Source of the DNA: Saturnia japonica
Lineage: Eukaryota > Arthropoda > Insecta > Lepidoptera > Saturniidae
Assembly (NCBI GenBank): GCA_033032175.1
Contig: CM065322.1
Location: 14,942,001 to 15,006,000, forward strand
Direction: 5' to 3'
Length of the DNA stretch: 64,000 nucleotides
Shown here: piece after piece, positions 10,863 to 19,978 of the stretch
Position numbering within the stretch: the stretch's first letter is position 1
Layout of the letters: every line of letters starts with the position of its first letter
Made by a program: the position numbers and the translations under genes
The notes under the pieces: generated by a model
Told to the model about the DNA's origin: nothing
Seen by the model: the letters and a program-made list of their open reading frames with translations, nothing else
Database searches by the model: none

Positions 10863-13135
10863 TTTTTTTTTGAAGTGACTACACTGTTAGCCTTAGGGGC
10901 CCTATCGAAAAACAGAGCCATTGCGGCTTTTACAGCTTCACCGGACTTGGGGGCGAGCGCTTAGGGCACTCAGCCGCGAAAATTTGTGACGACCCGCACG
11001 AGGGTGCCAGAGTGGCCGAACCTCGGCTCGGGCGGTCGTCGCGAATGCGAAATGGTCGCGATCTAACTAATTCCCTAATCCTAAGATAATTCGAACTAAC
11101 TAACATATACTCATATGCACGTTCCCCTCCTCCTGGGAGGAAGGAGTGGACCATGCGTATGTGTATTTAGTAATCGGAATGGATTTTTCTACACTAACTA
11201 GAGCATTAGTCTAACTAGGGCAAAAAAAGGAAAAAAGGTCCCTTACAGAACCTATGTACCTGTGTGGTGTGCACGTGTGTGTGTTCATACGTGTGTAATG
11301 TTGTATGTGGGTAGCTAAGTTTTGCACGTACAGTGTCACTTGTATCGCGCGGGCGGCTGCCTGACCCAAGGGCTTCACACCGAGGAACGGACCTAGGCTT
11401 GGGTTGCCGCTAGAGAGGGTGGACGTGACGGGTGTGCGGGAGCGAAGTTGACCGCCCGTCCTCTGCGGTGAGAACGGTGATTACGCGGGCGTGGGCAGTG
11501 GCACGCTCTGTTTGGAGAGGCGGTGGAGTAGAACGCGTTTGCTGTTTCGATTTGGTCGAGCGGGTCAGTGAATATATTACGCGGCCGACGTTTACTCCGG
11601 CAGGCATTGAGGTCGAGAACATACGAAGCTGCCGCTTTGATTAAGGGATTCGCGTGGTTCGACGCGGTGTCGAAATAAGAGCGAGAAAGGTGTTTGGTAT
11701 AAGCATGTATCGAAGGAAGGTCCATATCTCTATGGAGATCTTCCATACGAACATACCAAGGGGCGCCGGTAAGGCGGTGAAGAAACCTATTCTGGATGGT
11801 TTGTAAACGATCCCAATTATATCTTGGCATATGTGCGAACACAACGCAGCTATATATCATAATCGGTCGGATACACATCTTGTAGAGCGTAAGCTTGTGT
11901 CTCGTGGACATTTTGCTTGCAGCACATAACAGAGGATGCAATCGGGCGAGGGTCCAGGCGGCCCTTTTCCTAACCAGAGTGATGTGGCGTATAAAGGAGA
12001 GTCTACTATCTAGGGTTACACCTAGATATTTGGTCTCCTTTACCCAGGGGATCGGATTACCGAAGAGTTCAAGGGGATGATCCTTGAGTTTTTTCGGTAT
12101 CTGTGAGGCGGTTTGGTCGAAGAGCACCGCTGCGCTCTTCATGGGGTTGATGACTATTCGCCAGTCGTTAAACCACTCCCCGAGAATGGTCACGGCTCTT
12201 TGGATACTACATTTGAGGTTGATCTTTTGCTTTTGAGAGGAGTATATGACTGTATCTTAAGCGTATAACCCTACTTCAACTTACGCGGGAAGTTTTGGTA
12301 GGTCACTGACGTACAGATTGAAGAGGCTAGGAGCCAGGATGGAACCTTGGGGGACGCCTGAGCGTATGGGATGGGGTGTGGATAGTTCACCTTCCAATCT
12401 GTAGCGAAAGGTGCGGTCTTTGAGGTAATCGCGGATGATTTTAACTAATCTATCGGGGACTTCGTGGGAGTACAGCTTATAGACTAATCCTTCGTGCCAG
12501 AACTTATCAAAGGCCTTGGCTACGTCGAAAAAGACTGCCAGTGTACGGCGGGGTTTATATAACTCGGAAAAGTTAAACAAAATGTGCTCCGTGAGGCGGT
12601 GCACTTGATGAGTGCAAGAATGTCTAGCACGAAAACCGAATTGCTCAGGCGGATAGAGGTTTTTCTCCTCTATTACGGACTTGAGACGGTTCAGAAGGAG
12701 CCGCTCATAGATTTTACCAAGGGTATTGAGAAGACTGATAGGGCGGTAGCTGTCGGGAAGCGACGTGCTCTTGCCGGGCTTGTGAATACCTATGACAATG
12801 GCCGTTTTCCAGACGGCTGGAAAATGGTAGTTTGCTATGGCTACATTGAAGATGCAGACCAATAGAGCTATGGGTTGATCGGGAAGAAGTTTGAGTACTT
12901 CGTTCCTGATCCCATCGGGATCTGGTGACTTTTTAAGCTTAAGGCTTTTGAGTATGGCACAGACCTCCTCAGAAGTGACTGGGGACAGGGATTCTGATGC
13001 GGGGAGCTTATTCAGCTCCCCCACGCGGGCTTCGATATCTCTGACTCGGTTGGTATTTGCGTTGACGCTGTTCGGGGAGCACTGGCTCTCCAAACAAGCG
13101 GCAAGGCACTCCGCCTTGTCGATGGTATCGAACTG
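10863..13135 (-). mobile_element. Jockey-type LINE, 3' piece (RT and 3' UTR)
   Basis: Part of a non-LTR retrotransposon read on the minus strand. The 3' end is marked by an A9 tail (T9 at 10863-10871 on the plus strand), preceded by a GC-rich 3' UTR of about 500 bp. The piece contains the RT and C-terminal part of ORF2. It ends abruptly at 13135 where the errantivirus-like element begins. The same ORF2 continues at 19979 with the endonuclease region, so this is the third and last part of one split copy. Confidence 0.92.
11393..13133 (-). pseudogene. LINE ORF2 reverse transcriptase, with stops at the catalytic motif
   Basis: Jockey-type reverse transcriptase. One frame runs from about 13133 to 11393. 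RT motifs are visible in order: GIHKPGKSTSLPDSYRPISLL, FFDVAKAFDKFWHEGL and GVPQGSILAPSLFNLYVSDLP. The next part (YLGVTLDSRLSFIRHI, LYKMCIRPIMIYSCVVFAH) is the thumb region. Two in-frame TAA codons lie at 12281-12283 and 12257-12259. The second replaces the first Asp of the YADD active site, leaving YA-stop-D, so the copy cannot make an active enzyme. The C-terminal tail ends near 11393 without an obvious RNase H domain, as expected for this clade. Confidence 0.9.
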
Positions 13136-13370
13136 TTATAATCGCGTTCACGATTATGTTTTAAAAAAAAAATTAAATCACTTAACTAAAAAAAAGGAAT
13201 TAGAATTAAAAGAACTTTTTATTGATTTAAGTTGCGAGTGCGTGGTTTGAAGGATAGGCGAACACTGACTGGGTAGTGGGTCGAGATATGAAAGAAAGGG
13301 AGTGGAGATGGTGTGTCAGCAGCATAGGCAGCTGACTAGGCTAGGAAGGGTGCAATCTAGGGACATAACA
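13134..13370 (-). repeat. Errantivirus-like 3' LTR
   Basis: Plus-strand ends are TGTTATAATC and GGACATAACA, giving a perfect 6-bp terminal inversion (TGTTAT/ATAACA). On the sense strand it directly follows ATCGGGGGGC (13371-13380), a polypurine tract. An AATAAA signal lies near 13222 on the sense strand. The first two bases overlap the ACTG shared with the other junction, so the exact left boundary could be 13134 or 13136. Confidence 0.75.
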
Positions 13371-13380
13371 GCCCCCCGAT
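13371..13380 (-). promoter_or_regulatory. Polypurine tract of the errantivirus-like element
   Basis: ATCGGGGGGC on the sense strand, immediately upstream of the 3' LTR; this is the expected primer for plus-strand DNA synthesis. Confidence 0.65.
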
Positions 13381-13439
13381 TAGGAGGAAACTTACGGGTG
13401 GAAGGTAAGTTGACGGTATATTTTCCAGGTTCTAGGTTG

Positions 13440-15237
13440 GGCGGAGACGAGGAGCGGGAATTTCTTCAGGTTCAGAGGATACCACTTCTATGGGATCATT
13501 AGGTTCAGGATTACCAGGTTCAGGTTTACATCTAGAGATCTTAATTATCTTAAAATAACGATACAATTTATATGCAATAACTAAGACTATCGTTATACTT
13601 ATTATACTAGTAGCATAGGAATAATAGTTACCATAAACTACAATGCGAGGTTTTTCAATTACTCTGTCGAGGTTAGTTTTGATTTGATTTGTTATTCTAT
13701 TATAATTTGAAAAAAGGGAATCTAAATCATTAATATTTTTTAACGCAACATAGGGAACTTTATTGTTGTCTTTTAAATATGTAGTAAAGCAACAAGTATC
13801 ATTGATTAATTCGAAGTTTAATATTATTGGCTTTAATTTGATTTCAATACTTCGTTTTAGGTGTTAATGTATTCTCTTTGCAAAAAGCAATACATTCGTA
13901 TGGTATAGTTAGTATACCCGTTCCGGAAATAGAAAACTCAGATGTATCTTGGTCGTTGCATTCCACTGTTAGTTTAGAATTTTGACTTATTATATATATC
14001 CACTGATTTTTGCGTAATTTATGAAAGGTTTCGAAATCACCGTTAACGAATTTAGTATTACAGAGAGGTGGAACGGAAGTCAGAGCTTTTGAAATAACCT
14101 CAGTTTCACAAATTGGTGATATTTCACAAATATAATATTGCATATTTATAACTTTACAGGTATTAAGTGAATCTATTTTACAATAAGATGATTTATCTTT
14201 AGTTATGCCCAAGTATCTAGTAGATGGTATTATAGTTGAGTACAATGTATTGTTTACAGTTTTTAGGGCAATAGGATAAAGTACATTGTGATACACGTCG
14301 AATTCTTTTGTATTCACCAAAGGTATTTGTAATACAAATATTATTTTGTTATTCGCATAATAGCTGGATACATCAGATACGTTCTCTAAAACATGAATAT
14401 TATCTAAAATTAAAGGTACAGGTAATTGCTTAGAACTAGGAAGGTATCTATAATTATCAACAAAATCTGAAAATAGTTGCTTAGGAGTAATAATAGATGA
14501 ATGTAGTATATTAGACTTACTAAACATAATGGCATTTATAATATCTTCTAACTTAAATGATAATGTTAATAGACTACTTTCTAAAATATTTAACAATTCC
14601 GATATCTTTGGTTTCACTAGTATTTTATCGAAACCTACTGTTACATTTATTATTCTTTGGTTCAGTGCATCAATAGCATAATTTAATCCAACTTCATTCG
14701 CATTAATTTGATCAACTGTTTCTTTTAAAGATAATAAATAGTGTTGATGATGTAACCATTATATTTTCTTTCATGAGGGTTACTAACTTGGTTTGATCGC
14801 TCTCTAGAGTTTGAATGGCATCATTATATTTTTGGGCATCATTTTCGTCCATATTACCGAACAATTGCTTAATTAGCGAGCCTACTCCACCGAACCAAGC
14901 TGACCTTTTATGAGATTTGGATATTAGATGAGAAATAGAGTCAAAGTCCCTAACTATATCAGAATAGCGGGATAATAATGGTTGGAAGAAATAGTGACAT
15001 TCGCTTTCATAATATACCTTACTCTGTTTACATAGATACTTTGAAGTTCCAAGGATATCTTTTATATTGTCTAAATGTGGTTGAACGAAAGAAATATCTA
15101 TGGGAATAATGATATCTAAGGTATCATCGGTTATTTTTAGGGAGCCGATAGGGTCAAAGTATATGCCTGCGTCGTCCGATGCTGGTTGGATATATCCTTG
15201 ACCGTTTGACGCCAGGGAAGGATAAATGTAACCAATT
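13440..15237 (-). pseudogene. env: errantivirus envelope glycoprotein, broken by two frameshifts
   Basis: Envelope gene of the element, related to the errantivirus/baculovirus F-type fusion proteins. Reading on the minus strand from the splice acceptor near 15238, the N-terminal part ends in a basic KRSAWFGG-like cleavage site (about 14920-14880), followed by a glycine-rich stretch that would be the fusion peptide. The middle and Cys-containing part is the open frame 14617-13844. The C-terminal part near 13626-13561 holds a hydrophobic membrane segment (SIISITIVLVIAY) followed by a short Pro/Glu-rich tail. Frame changes lie near 14757 and near 13850, so this copy cannot make a full envelope. 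Class is inferred from position, cleavage site and membrane topology. Confidence 0.78.
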
Positions 15238-15250
15238 CTGGAATTAAAGT
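15232..15250 (-). promoter_or_regulatory. Likely env splice acceptor
   Basis: After the pol stop the sense strand has a T-rich run ending TTTAATTCCAG (AG at 15239-15238), directly before the env frame. Errantivirus env is normally made from a spliced RNA, so this is a plausible acceptor; the donor was not identified. Confidence 0.5.
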
Positions 15251-15306
15251 TAACTTAGTTTAACTACACTATATAATATTAAAATACTACGTCTAACGTT
15301 AGTGCG

Positions 15307-17940
15307 TTACGTTACGTTAGTGGCTAATTTCATCTCATCGTAATGATGTTTCACATGACGTCTATTTATTAGTAGTGACGCCGTATTATTGCCGTGTATT
15401 TTCACGATTTTATATGGACCTTTCCATATTGGAGAAAGGGCTTTTCTGAGGCGTAAATGATTTTTTAGATAAACCAGATCGCCAACTTTGTATTTAACTG
15501 GTTTTGAATGAGTGTCGTAATGGAGTTTTGAAGTAAGTTTAGATTTTTGTGTATATTCCATTGCCTTCGTTTGACAATATTTGAGTCGGTTCTGTAGTAT
15601 GCGGACATATTCGGGATAAGTAGCGCTTGTCGTTTCTTCGTAAACGGAATTTGGTATAAACAGTTTATTTCCAAATACCAGCTCGTAGGGTGAGAAGTGG
15701 GTGGTGGAATGAATAGCTGTGTTGTAGGCAAGCATTGCCGTATATACAAAGCGGGGCCAATTGTTATGTTGTTCGTTTACGTAGGACTTTAGGTACTCTT
15801 TCAAGGTGGAATGACTCCTCTCGAGAGCACCCTGTGTCTGAGGATGATATGGTGTGGACCACAACTGTTTTATTTTTAGTAATTGGCAGGTTTGTTTAAA
15901 CAAATCCGCAGTGAAGTTGGTACCCTGATCTGTTAAAATTGTTTTAGGTATTCCGAATAACGTGATGAAATGAACGAGGCATTCGCAAGTTTCCTCAGCT
16001 GTACTATTAGTAATTGGATAGGCGGCTGAGAATTTTGTGAGGTCATCTTGTAAGGTCAAAATGTATTTAAATTTATCGTTACCAGCTTCTGGGAGTGGTC
16101 CCACGATATCAAAAGCCACGCGCTCAAAGGGGCGTGTGGAAAGAGACGTGATCTGCATAGGTGCACGATTAGTTTTTCTGAGGGCCTTATTAATTTGGCA
16201 TTGTGGACATTTTTTCACATAATTTTCGACATCTACTCGCATGTTTTTCCAATAATACTTTTCTTGGATACGTTTCAGCATAGCAAAGGATAGTTGATGT
16301 TCATTTGACCATGAGAATTCTACATTTTTTTTCAACAGGTTTGTTAAGGGTTTTGCAATACTCGAGAAATCGGGAATAAATCTGCGATAATAAGAAACAA
16401 AACCGAGGAATGATTTGATGTCTTTGGGAGTTTTTGGAATTGGGAATTCATGGACTGCTCTTAGTTTTTCGGAGTTTGGTCTGACGCCTTTGTCAGTAAT
16501 GACATGACCTAAATACGAAACTTCTTTTCGTAAAAACTCGCATTTGTCCGGTTGTAGTTTTAACTTAAATTGGCGGAGTCTAGTAAACACGTTGGTTAAG
16601 TTATTAATATGGGTAGGTATATCAAAGGAATATATCACAATATCGTCGAGATAAACAAAACATTGAATGCCCTGGAGTCCGGACAACGCTGAGTTCATCA
16701 GTCTCTGGAAAGTGGATGGTGCATTTTTTAGTCCAAACGGCATTCGTTTGAACTCATAGTGTCCTGTGGAGACTGAAAATGCTGTTTTGGGAGAATCATC
16801 AGGAGACATTTTTATTTGGTGAAAACCGGAAGCTAAATCTAACGTGCTGAAGTATTTACACTTGCCTAATTGGTCTAGGATCTCAGATATGTTGGGAATA
16901 TGATAGGAGTCACCTATGGTCACGTCATTAAGCTTGCGGTAATCAATAACCACGCGCCATTTTCTTTGACCTGACGCATCAAGCTTCTTGGGTACTACCC
17001 AAATGGGTGAGGACCGTGGAGACATAGAGGGTTTTATTATATCTTGGTTTAACATTTTGTTGACATGAGATTCAACTTCTTTCTTATGACACTCGGGGAA
17101 TCTGTATGTCTTAACATGGATTGGGCTGTCCGAAGTGGTTTTAATTTTATGTTCTATCGCATCAGTGCAGGTTAACTGGTCGTTAGGTAAGTGGAAAATG
17201 TCTGAAAACTGAGAACAGACGGAGTATAATGCTTCCGCCTCTTCTGAATTAAGATGGGATACGCGAAGTTGCTTTAGGACTTCTTCTGTGCGTTCAAAGG
17301 TATGTGGCTCAGTTATGGCGCCGATAAAAGTTGAAGCATATGGTTCAAAAGGATCTAAATGTAATTTGAGGTCAGATTTAATGGTTGCAGGTTCCTCTGA
17401 AGTGTTAACTACGGAAATATTAATACGGTTATTATTCTTAATTCGCACCATACAGTTGGCTATTAGTAAGTTTTCAGATAAATGTTGGTCAATTATTAAC
17501 CCTTCATTGATGTTTGGGTTTGCAACGGTACATTCGATTATTGTCTCGCTGCGTGGTGCAATGGTATAAACGGGTTCATTGAAGTACATTTGGAGTTTAA
17601 TATTTTTTAAATGCAGGATACCTTCAACATAATTAATTTGACCACTCATAGAATTGAATAAATCGTTGCCAACAATACCATCATAGGGTAAACTTAATTC
17701 TTCTACCAGATTGAATATATGGGTTAAGTTTTCACAATCACTATGAGATTCATTACGCGTCATGATGGTTATGGGGATTTGTCCTAATGTGTGTAAGGGT
17801 TTATCGGATGTTGAATCAATGCCTTTAATTTTGAAAGTAATTGATTCGTTAATTGCGGGCATATCGTCGATAGCTGATCTTTTGATTATGCTAATGGATG
17901 CGCCAGTATCGACGAGGAGCGATAGTTCATTGAAGGACAC
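15307..17940 (-). CDS. Errantivirus pol: protease, RT, integrase; RNase H deleted
   Basis: 877 uninterrupted codons. The protease active site LLVDTGASISI lies at residues 8-18. RT follows with YRKLNDVT, FSTLDLASGFHQI, and the catalytic VYLDDIVIYS near residue 430. The connection region FLGFVSYYRRFIPDF is present, but then the frame jumps at about 16270 from FSWSNEHQLSF directly to RIQEKYYWKNMRVDVENYVKKC, the second half of the integrase zinc finger. The whole RNase H domain and the two His of the HHCC finger are missing, without loss of frame. The integrase core is DD35E (FDIVGP, LTDQGTNF, and Glu in GALERSH). Family length is usually well over 1000 residues. The frame upstream (to the protease) differs by one at an A10 run near 18017-18026. 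Confidence 0.9.
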   Translation of the reverse strand: MSFNELSLLVDTGASISIIKRSAIDDMPAINESITFKIKGIDSTSDKPLHTLGQIPITIMTRNESHSDCENLTHIFNLVEELSLPYDGIVGNDLFNSMSGQINYVEGILHLKNIKLQMYFNEPVYTIAPRSETIIECTVANPNINEGLIIDQHLSENLLIANCMVRIKNNNRINISVVNTSEEPATIKSDLKLHLDPFEPYASTFIGAITEPHTFERTEEVLKQLRVSHLNSEEAEALYSVCSQFSDIFHLPNDQLTCTDAIEHKIKTTSDSPIHVKTYRFPECHKKEVESHVNKMLNQDIIKPSMSPRSSPIWVVPKKLDASGQRKWRVVIDYRKLNDVTIGDSYHIPNISEILDQLGKCKYFSTLDLASGFHQIKMSPDDSPKTAFSVSTGHYEFKRMPFGLKNAPSTFQRLMNSALSGLQGIQCFVYLDDIVIYSFDIPTHINNLTNVFTRLRQFKLKLQPDKCEFLRKEVSYLGHVITDKGVRPNSEKLRAVHEFPIPKTPKDIKSFLGFVSYYRRFIPDFSSIAKPLTNLLKKNVEFSWSNEHQLSFAMLKRIQEKYYWKNMRVDVENYVKKCPQCQINKALRKTNRAPMQITSLSTRPFERVAFDIVGPLPEAGNDKFKYILTLQDDLTKFSAAYPITNSTAEETCECLVHFITLFGIPKTILTDQGTNFTADLFKQTCQLLKIKQLWSTPYHPQTQGALERSHSTLKEYLKSYVNEQHNNWPRFVYTAMLAYNTAIHSTTHFSPYELVFGNKLFIPNSVYEETTSATYPEYVRILQNRLKYCQTKAMEYTQKSKLTSKLHYDTHSKPVKYKVGDLVYLKNHLRLRKALSPIWKGPYKIVKIHGNNTASLLINRRHVKHHYDEMKLATNVT

Positions 17941-18628
17941 GGGAGACTTTGCTTTTATATAGGGTAAGTATTTATTTGATATATTAGATGTAAATTCGTA
18001 TATTTCTTTATTAATATTTTTTTTTTATTTTCGGGTTTCAGGACGAAGTCTACGATTTGGGGCTGGTTACCCTGTTGCTTGACTACGTGAGATTTTAAGG
18101 ATTTAGGTATATTGTAGTCTACGATTTGGGACTGGTTACCCTGTTGCTTGACTACATGAGATTTTAAGGATTTAGGTATATTGTAGTCTACGATTTGGGG
18201 CTGGTTACCCTGTTGCTTGACTACGTGGGATTTTAAGGATTTAGGTATATTGTAGTCTACGATTTGGGGCTGGTTACCCTGTTGCTTGACTACGTGAGAT
18301 TTTAAGGATTTAGGTATATTGTAGTCTACGATTTGGGGCTGGTTACCCTGTTGCTTGACTACGTGAGATTTTAAGGATTTAGGTATATTGTACTCTACGA
18401 TTTGGGGCTGGTTACCCTGTTGCTTGACTACGTGAGATTTTAAGGATTTGGTTACATTAGAGTCTACGGTTTGGGGCTGGCTACCCTGTTGCTTGACTCT
18501 AAGGGAGTGACCTCGAGTTTTGGGCTTAAAATTACCACGTCCATGGATCACTACTTGGGTGTTGGCGTCGTCTATTATGGAGTTTATTTGTCCCGTGCGA
18601 CACCTGTTCGGGACATTGATTAGTTTAA
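17941..18628 (-). pseudogene. Errantivirus pol N-terminal segment with tandem repeats
   Basis: This frame is entered by a -1 shift at the end of gag. It is open from the slippery site at 18629 through 17955, about 220 codons. After a short leader (around GQINSIIDDANTQVVIHGRG) it encodes nearly seven copies of a 23-residue unit with the core KQQGNQPQIVDYNIPKSLKS. It then runs into an A10 tract at 18017-18026, where the protease frame (15307-17940) lies at another -1 offset. The segment sits between the gag zinc knuckle and the protease. No enzymatic domain is visible. The second frame change could be a simple indel in the A-run or a natural slip; I cannot tell which. Confidence 0.7.
18048..18500 (-). 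repeat. 69-bp in-frame minisatellite in errantivirus pol
   Basis: Copies begin at 18048, 18117, 18186, 18255, 18324, 18393 and 18462. All are exactly 69 bp apart; the inner copies are almost identical and the last is the most divergent. Because the unit is 23 codons, expansion keeps the frame. Near identity points to recent expansion or homogenisation. This is not a CRISPR array: there are no spacers. Confidence 0.93.
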
Positions 18629-18629
18629 A
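18589..18629 (-). promoter_or_regulatory. Programmed -1 frameshift signal between gag and pol
   Basis: The last gag codons are GAT TTA AAC TAA, so the sense strand holds the heptamer T TTA AAC (18629-18623) in the correct X XXY YYZ register, just before the gag stop. Seven nucleotides later a perfect 7-bp stem, TGTCCCG (18615-18609) with CGGGACA (18595-18589), encloses a 13-nt loop. Reading after a -1 slip is open into pol. Gag-pol fusion by -1 slippage is known in errantiviruses. Confidence 0.85.
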
Positions 18630-19532
18630 TCATCTTTGTAATTATCAACAGTGTCATAGCCTTCGACTTCGGATATGACATTAATTTGTGGTTTAAAGGT
18701 GGATGTGCTCGGCTGGGCACTTGAAGTGGACTGTCTATTTTGGTTATTGAATTTTTTATTATTGTATTCTCTAAGTCTACAATTTTCCAGAACATGCCCT
18801 GCTTTTTTGCAATATCTGCAGAAAGCATCTTTTGGAAAAAATTGAGCAGAGGCAGGTTTCTGAAATTGATTATTAATATTACCGGGTTTATTATAATTAC
18901 TTAGCTTGGTATTCGTGTCATTGTGACGGAGTGGTCTTGTGGTGAAATTTTGTTTATAGTAATACAGTTGTATTTTTTCTTCGGATATTGCGTAATTTAT
19001 CGCGTCATTAGGGTTTTTCGGATTCTTGCATCTAACGATGTTAGCTGTACGAGGGTTGAGGCCCATCATAAATGTATGGAGGGCGAGGTCCTCTGTTGCG
19101 GCTATTCTACCGGATATCTCGCTTTTTTTATGGTTAGATGTAGAAATTTCTGTTAGTAATTTGGAAAGGCAAATTTCTATCCTAAGTGAAAATTGGTTAA
19201 CATTCTCCTGGGCACTTTGTCTGCAATCTTGAAGCTCTATAAGAAGATAGAGCGTAATGTTTTCGCTCACCAAATTGCTTCTGAAGAAAATCTCTAAGAG
19301 AGGACCACGAATTAAATTCTTTAATTGAACACGCGATTTCAGCTTTACTATCTAGTTGGCTTAAAATATACTTGAAGACGATATCTGTCTGGTTAGAGGA
19401 GGCTAATGAAATTGCATTATCACAATTGTTAACAAAAGCATTAAGTTTTTCGCGACTGCCATCAAATGGCTTAATGAATTTTAGGATTATATTTAGGGGT
19501 ATCTCTTCTTCACTAGGCTCCTCTTTAGACAT
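18620..19532 (-). pseudogene. Errantivirus gag, one frameshift
   Basis: Structural protein of the retrovirus-like particle. The likely ATG is at 19532 (start of MSKEEPSEEE). The N-terminal part (KFIKPFDGSREKLNAFVNNC) reads in one frame to about 19270, then the sequence continues in another frame (DCRQSAQENVNQFSLRIE) to the stop at 18620. A run of A near 19270 is the likely site of the indel. The C-terminal part has one CCHC zinc knuckle, CRYCKKAGHVLENC, as in many insect gypsy gags, followed by a Ser/Thr-rich tail. The frame ends at the slippery heptamer described separately. Confidence 0.82.
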
Positions 19533-19544
19533 GTTTACAAACAA

Positions 19545-19978
19545 TAAAAATTAACTTTGTTATTAAAAAGAAAATATATTAATTAATACAAGCAAACCCT
19601 GTGAATAAAATAGTTAAACTCTAATGCAACGTTGAGTTGTTTTATCGCTTATCTGTTATGTCTGGACGAAGGCTGCGGCGAGCGACGAGATGTAAACATC
19701 AGTCCGATGTACTAATATGAATATGATATATCCGAGATAAGCCGTCGAATTTAAAGTTATTTATAGATGAATTCACTTTTAATATTTTATGGGTAAAATA
19801 TATTCACTGGACTCACAGTATCGCGATACATATGTTCTTCATGACGTATGCTGGAACTGGGACTGTAACTGGAACTGGAACTGTGGTTGACCGGAACCGG
19901 GGTTGACCTTGACCTGGTTGGTGCTGGGTTTGGAGTTCCCACGGGAGACGCACACTGCGTAACTGCTCCTTGCCACTT
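19545..19978 (-). other. 5' end of the errantivirus-like element, no LTR recognised
   Basis: This should hold the 5' LTR and primer site. It is not similar to the 3' LTR at 13134-13370. It contains short GTTCC/CAGTTCCAG-type repeats near 19850-19890 and a GC-rich promoter-like block near 19670-19700. A lone ACATAACA on the sense strand near 19660 matches the 3' LTR end motif only weakly. No tRNA-like primer site was identified. Confidence 0.5.

Larger units (their letters stand above)
13136..19978 (-). mobile_element. Errantivirus-like (env-bearing gypsy) element inserted in the LINE
   Basis: Minus-strand retrovirus-like element with gag, pol and env in that order, inside LINE ORF2. ACTG is found at both junctions (13132-13135 and 19979-19982), matching the 4-bp duplications typical of errantiviruses, and the LINE frame resumes across it. 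A 3' LTR is recognised at 13134-13370, with a G-run purine tract beside it. No matching 5' LTR is found near 19.6-19.98 kb. Gag, the gag-pol joint, the pol N-terminus and env each contain frame changes, and pol lacks RNase H, so the copy is defective. Confidence 0.88.

Noticed and set aside
18048..18500. CRISPR array
   Set aside because: Units are contiguous 69-bp copies in a coding frame, with no unique spacers.
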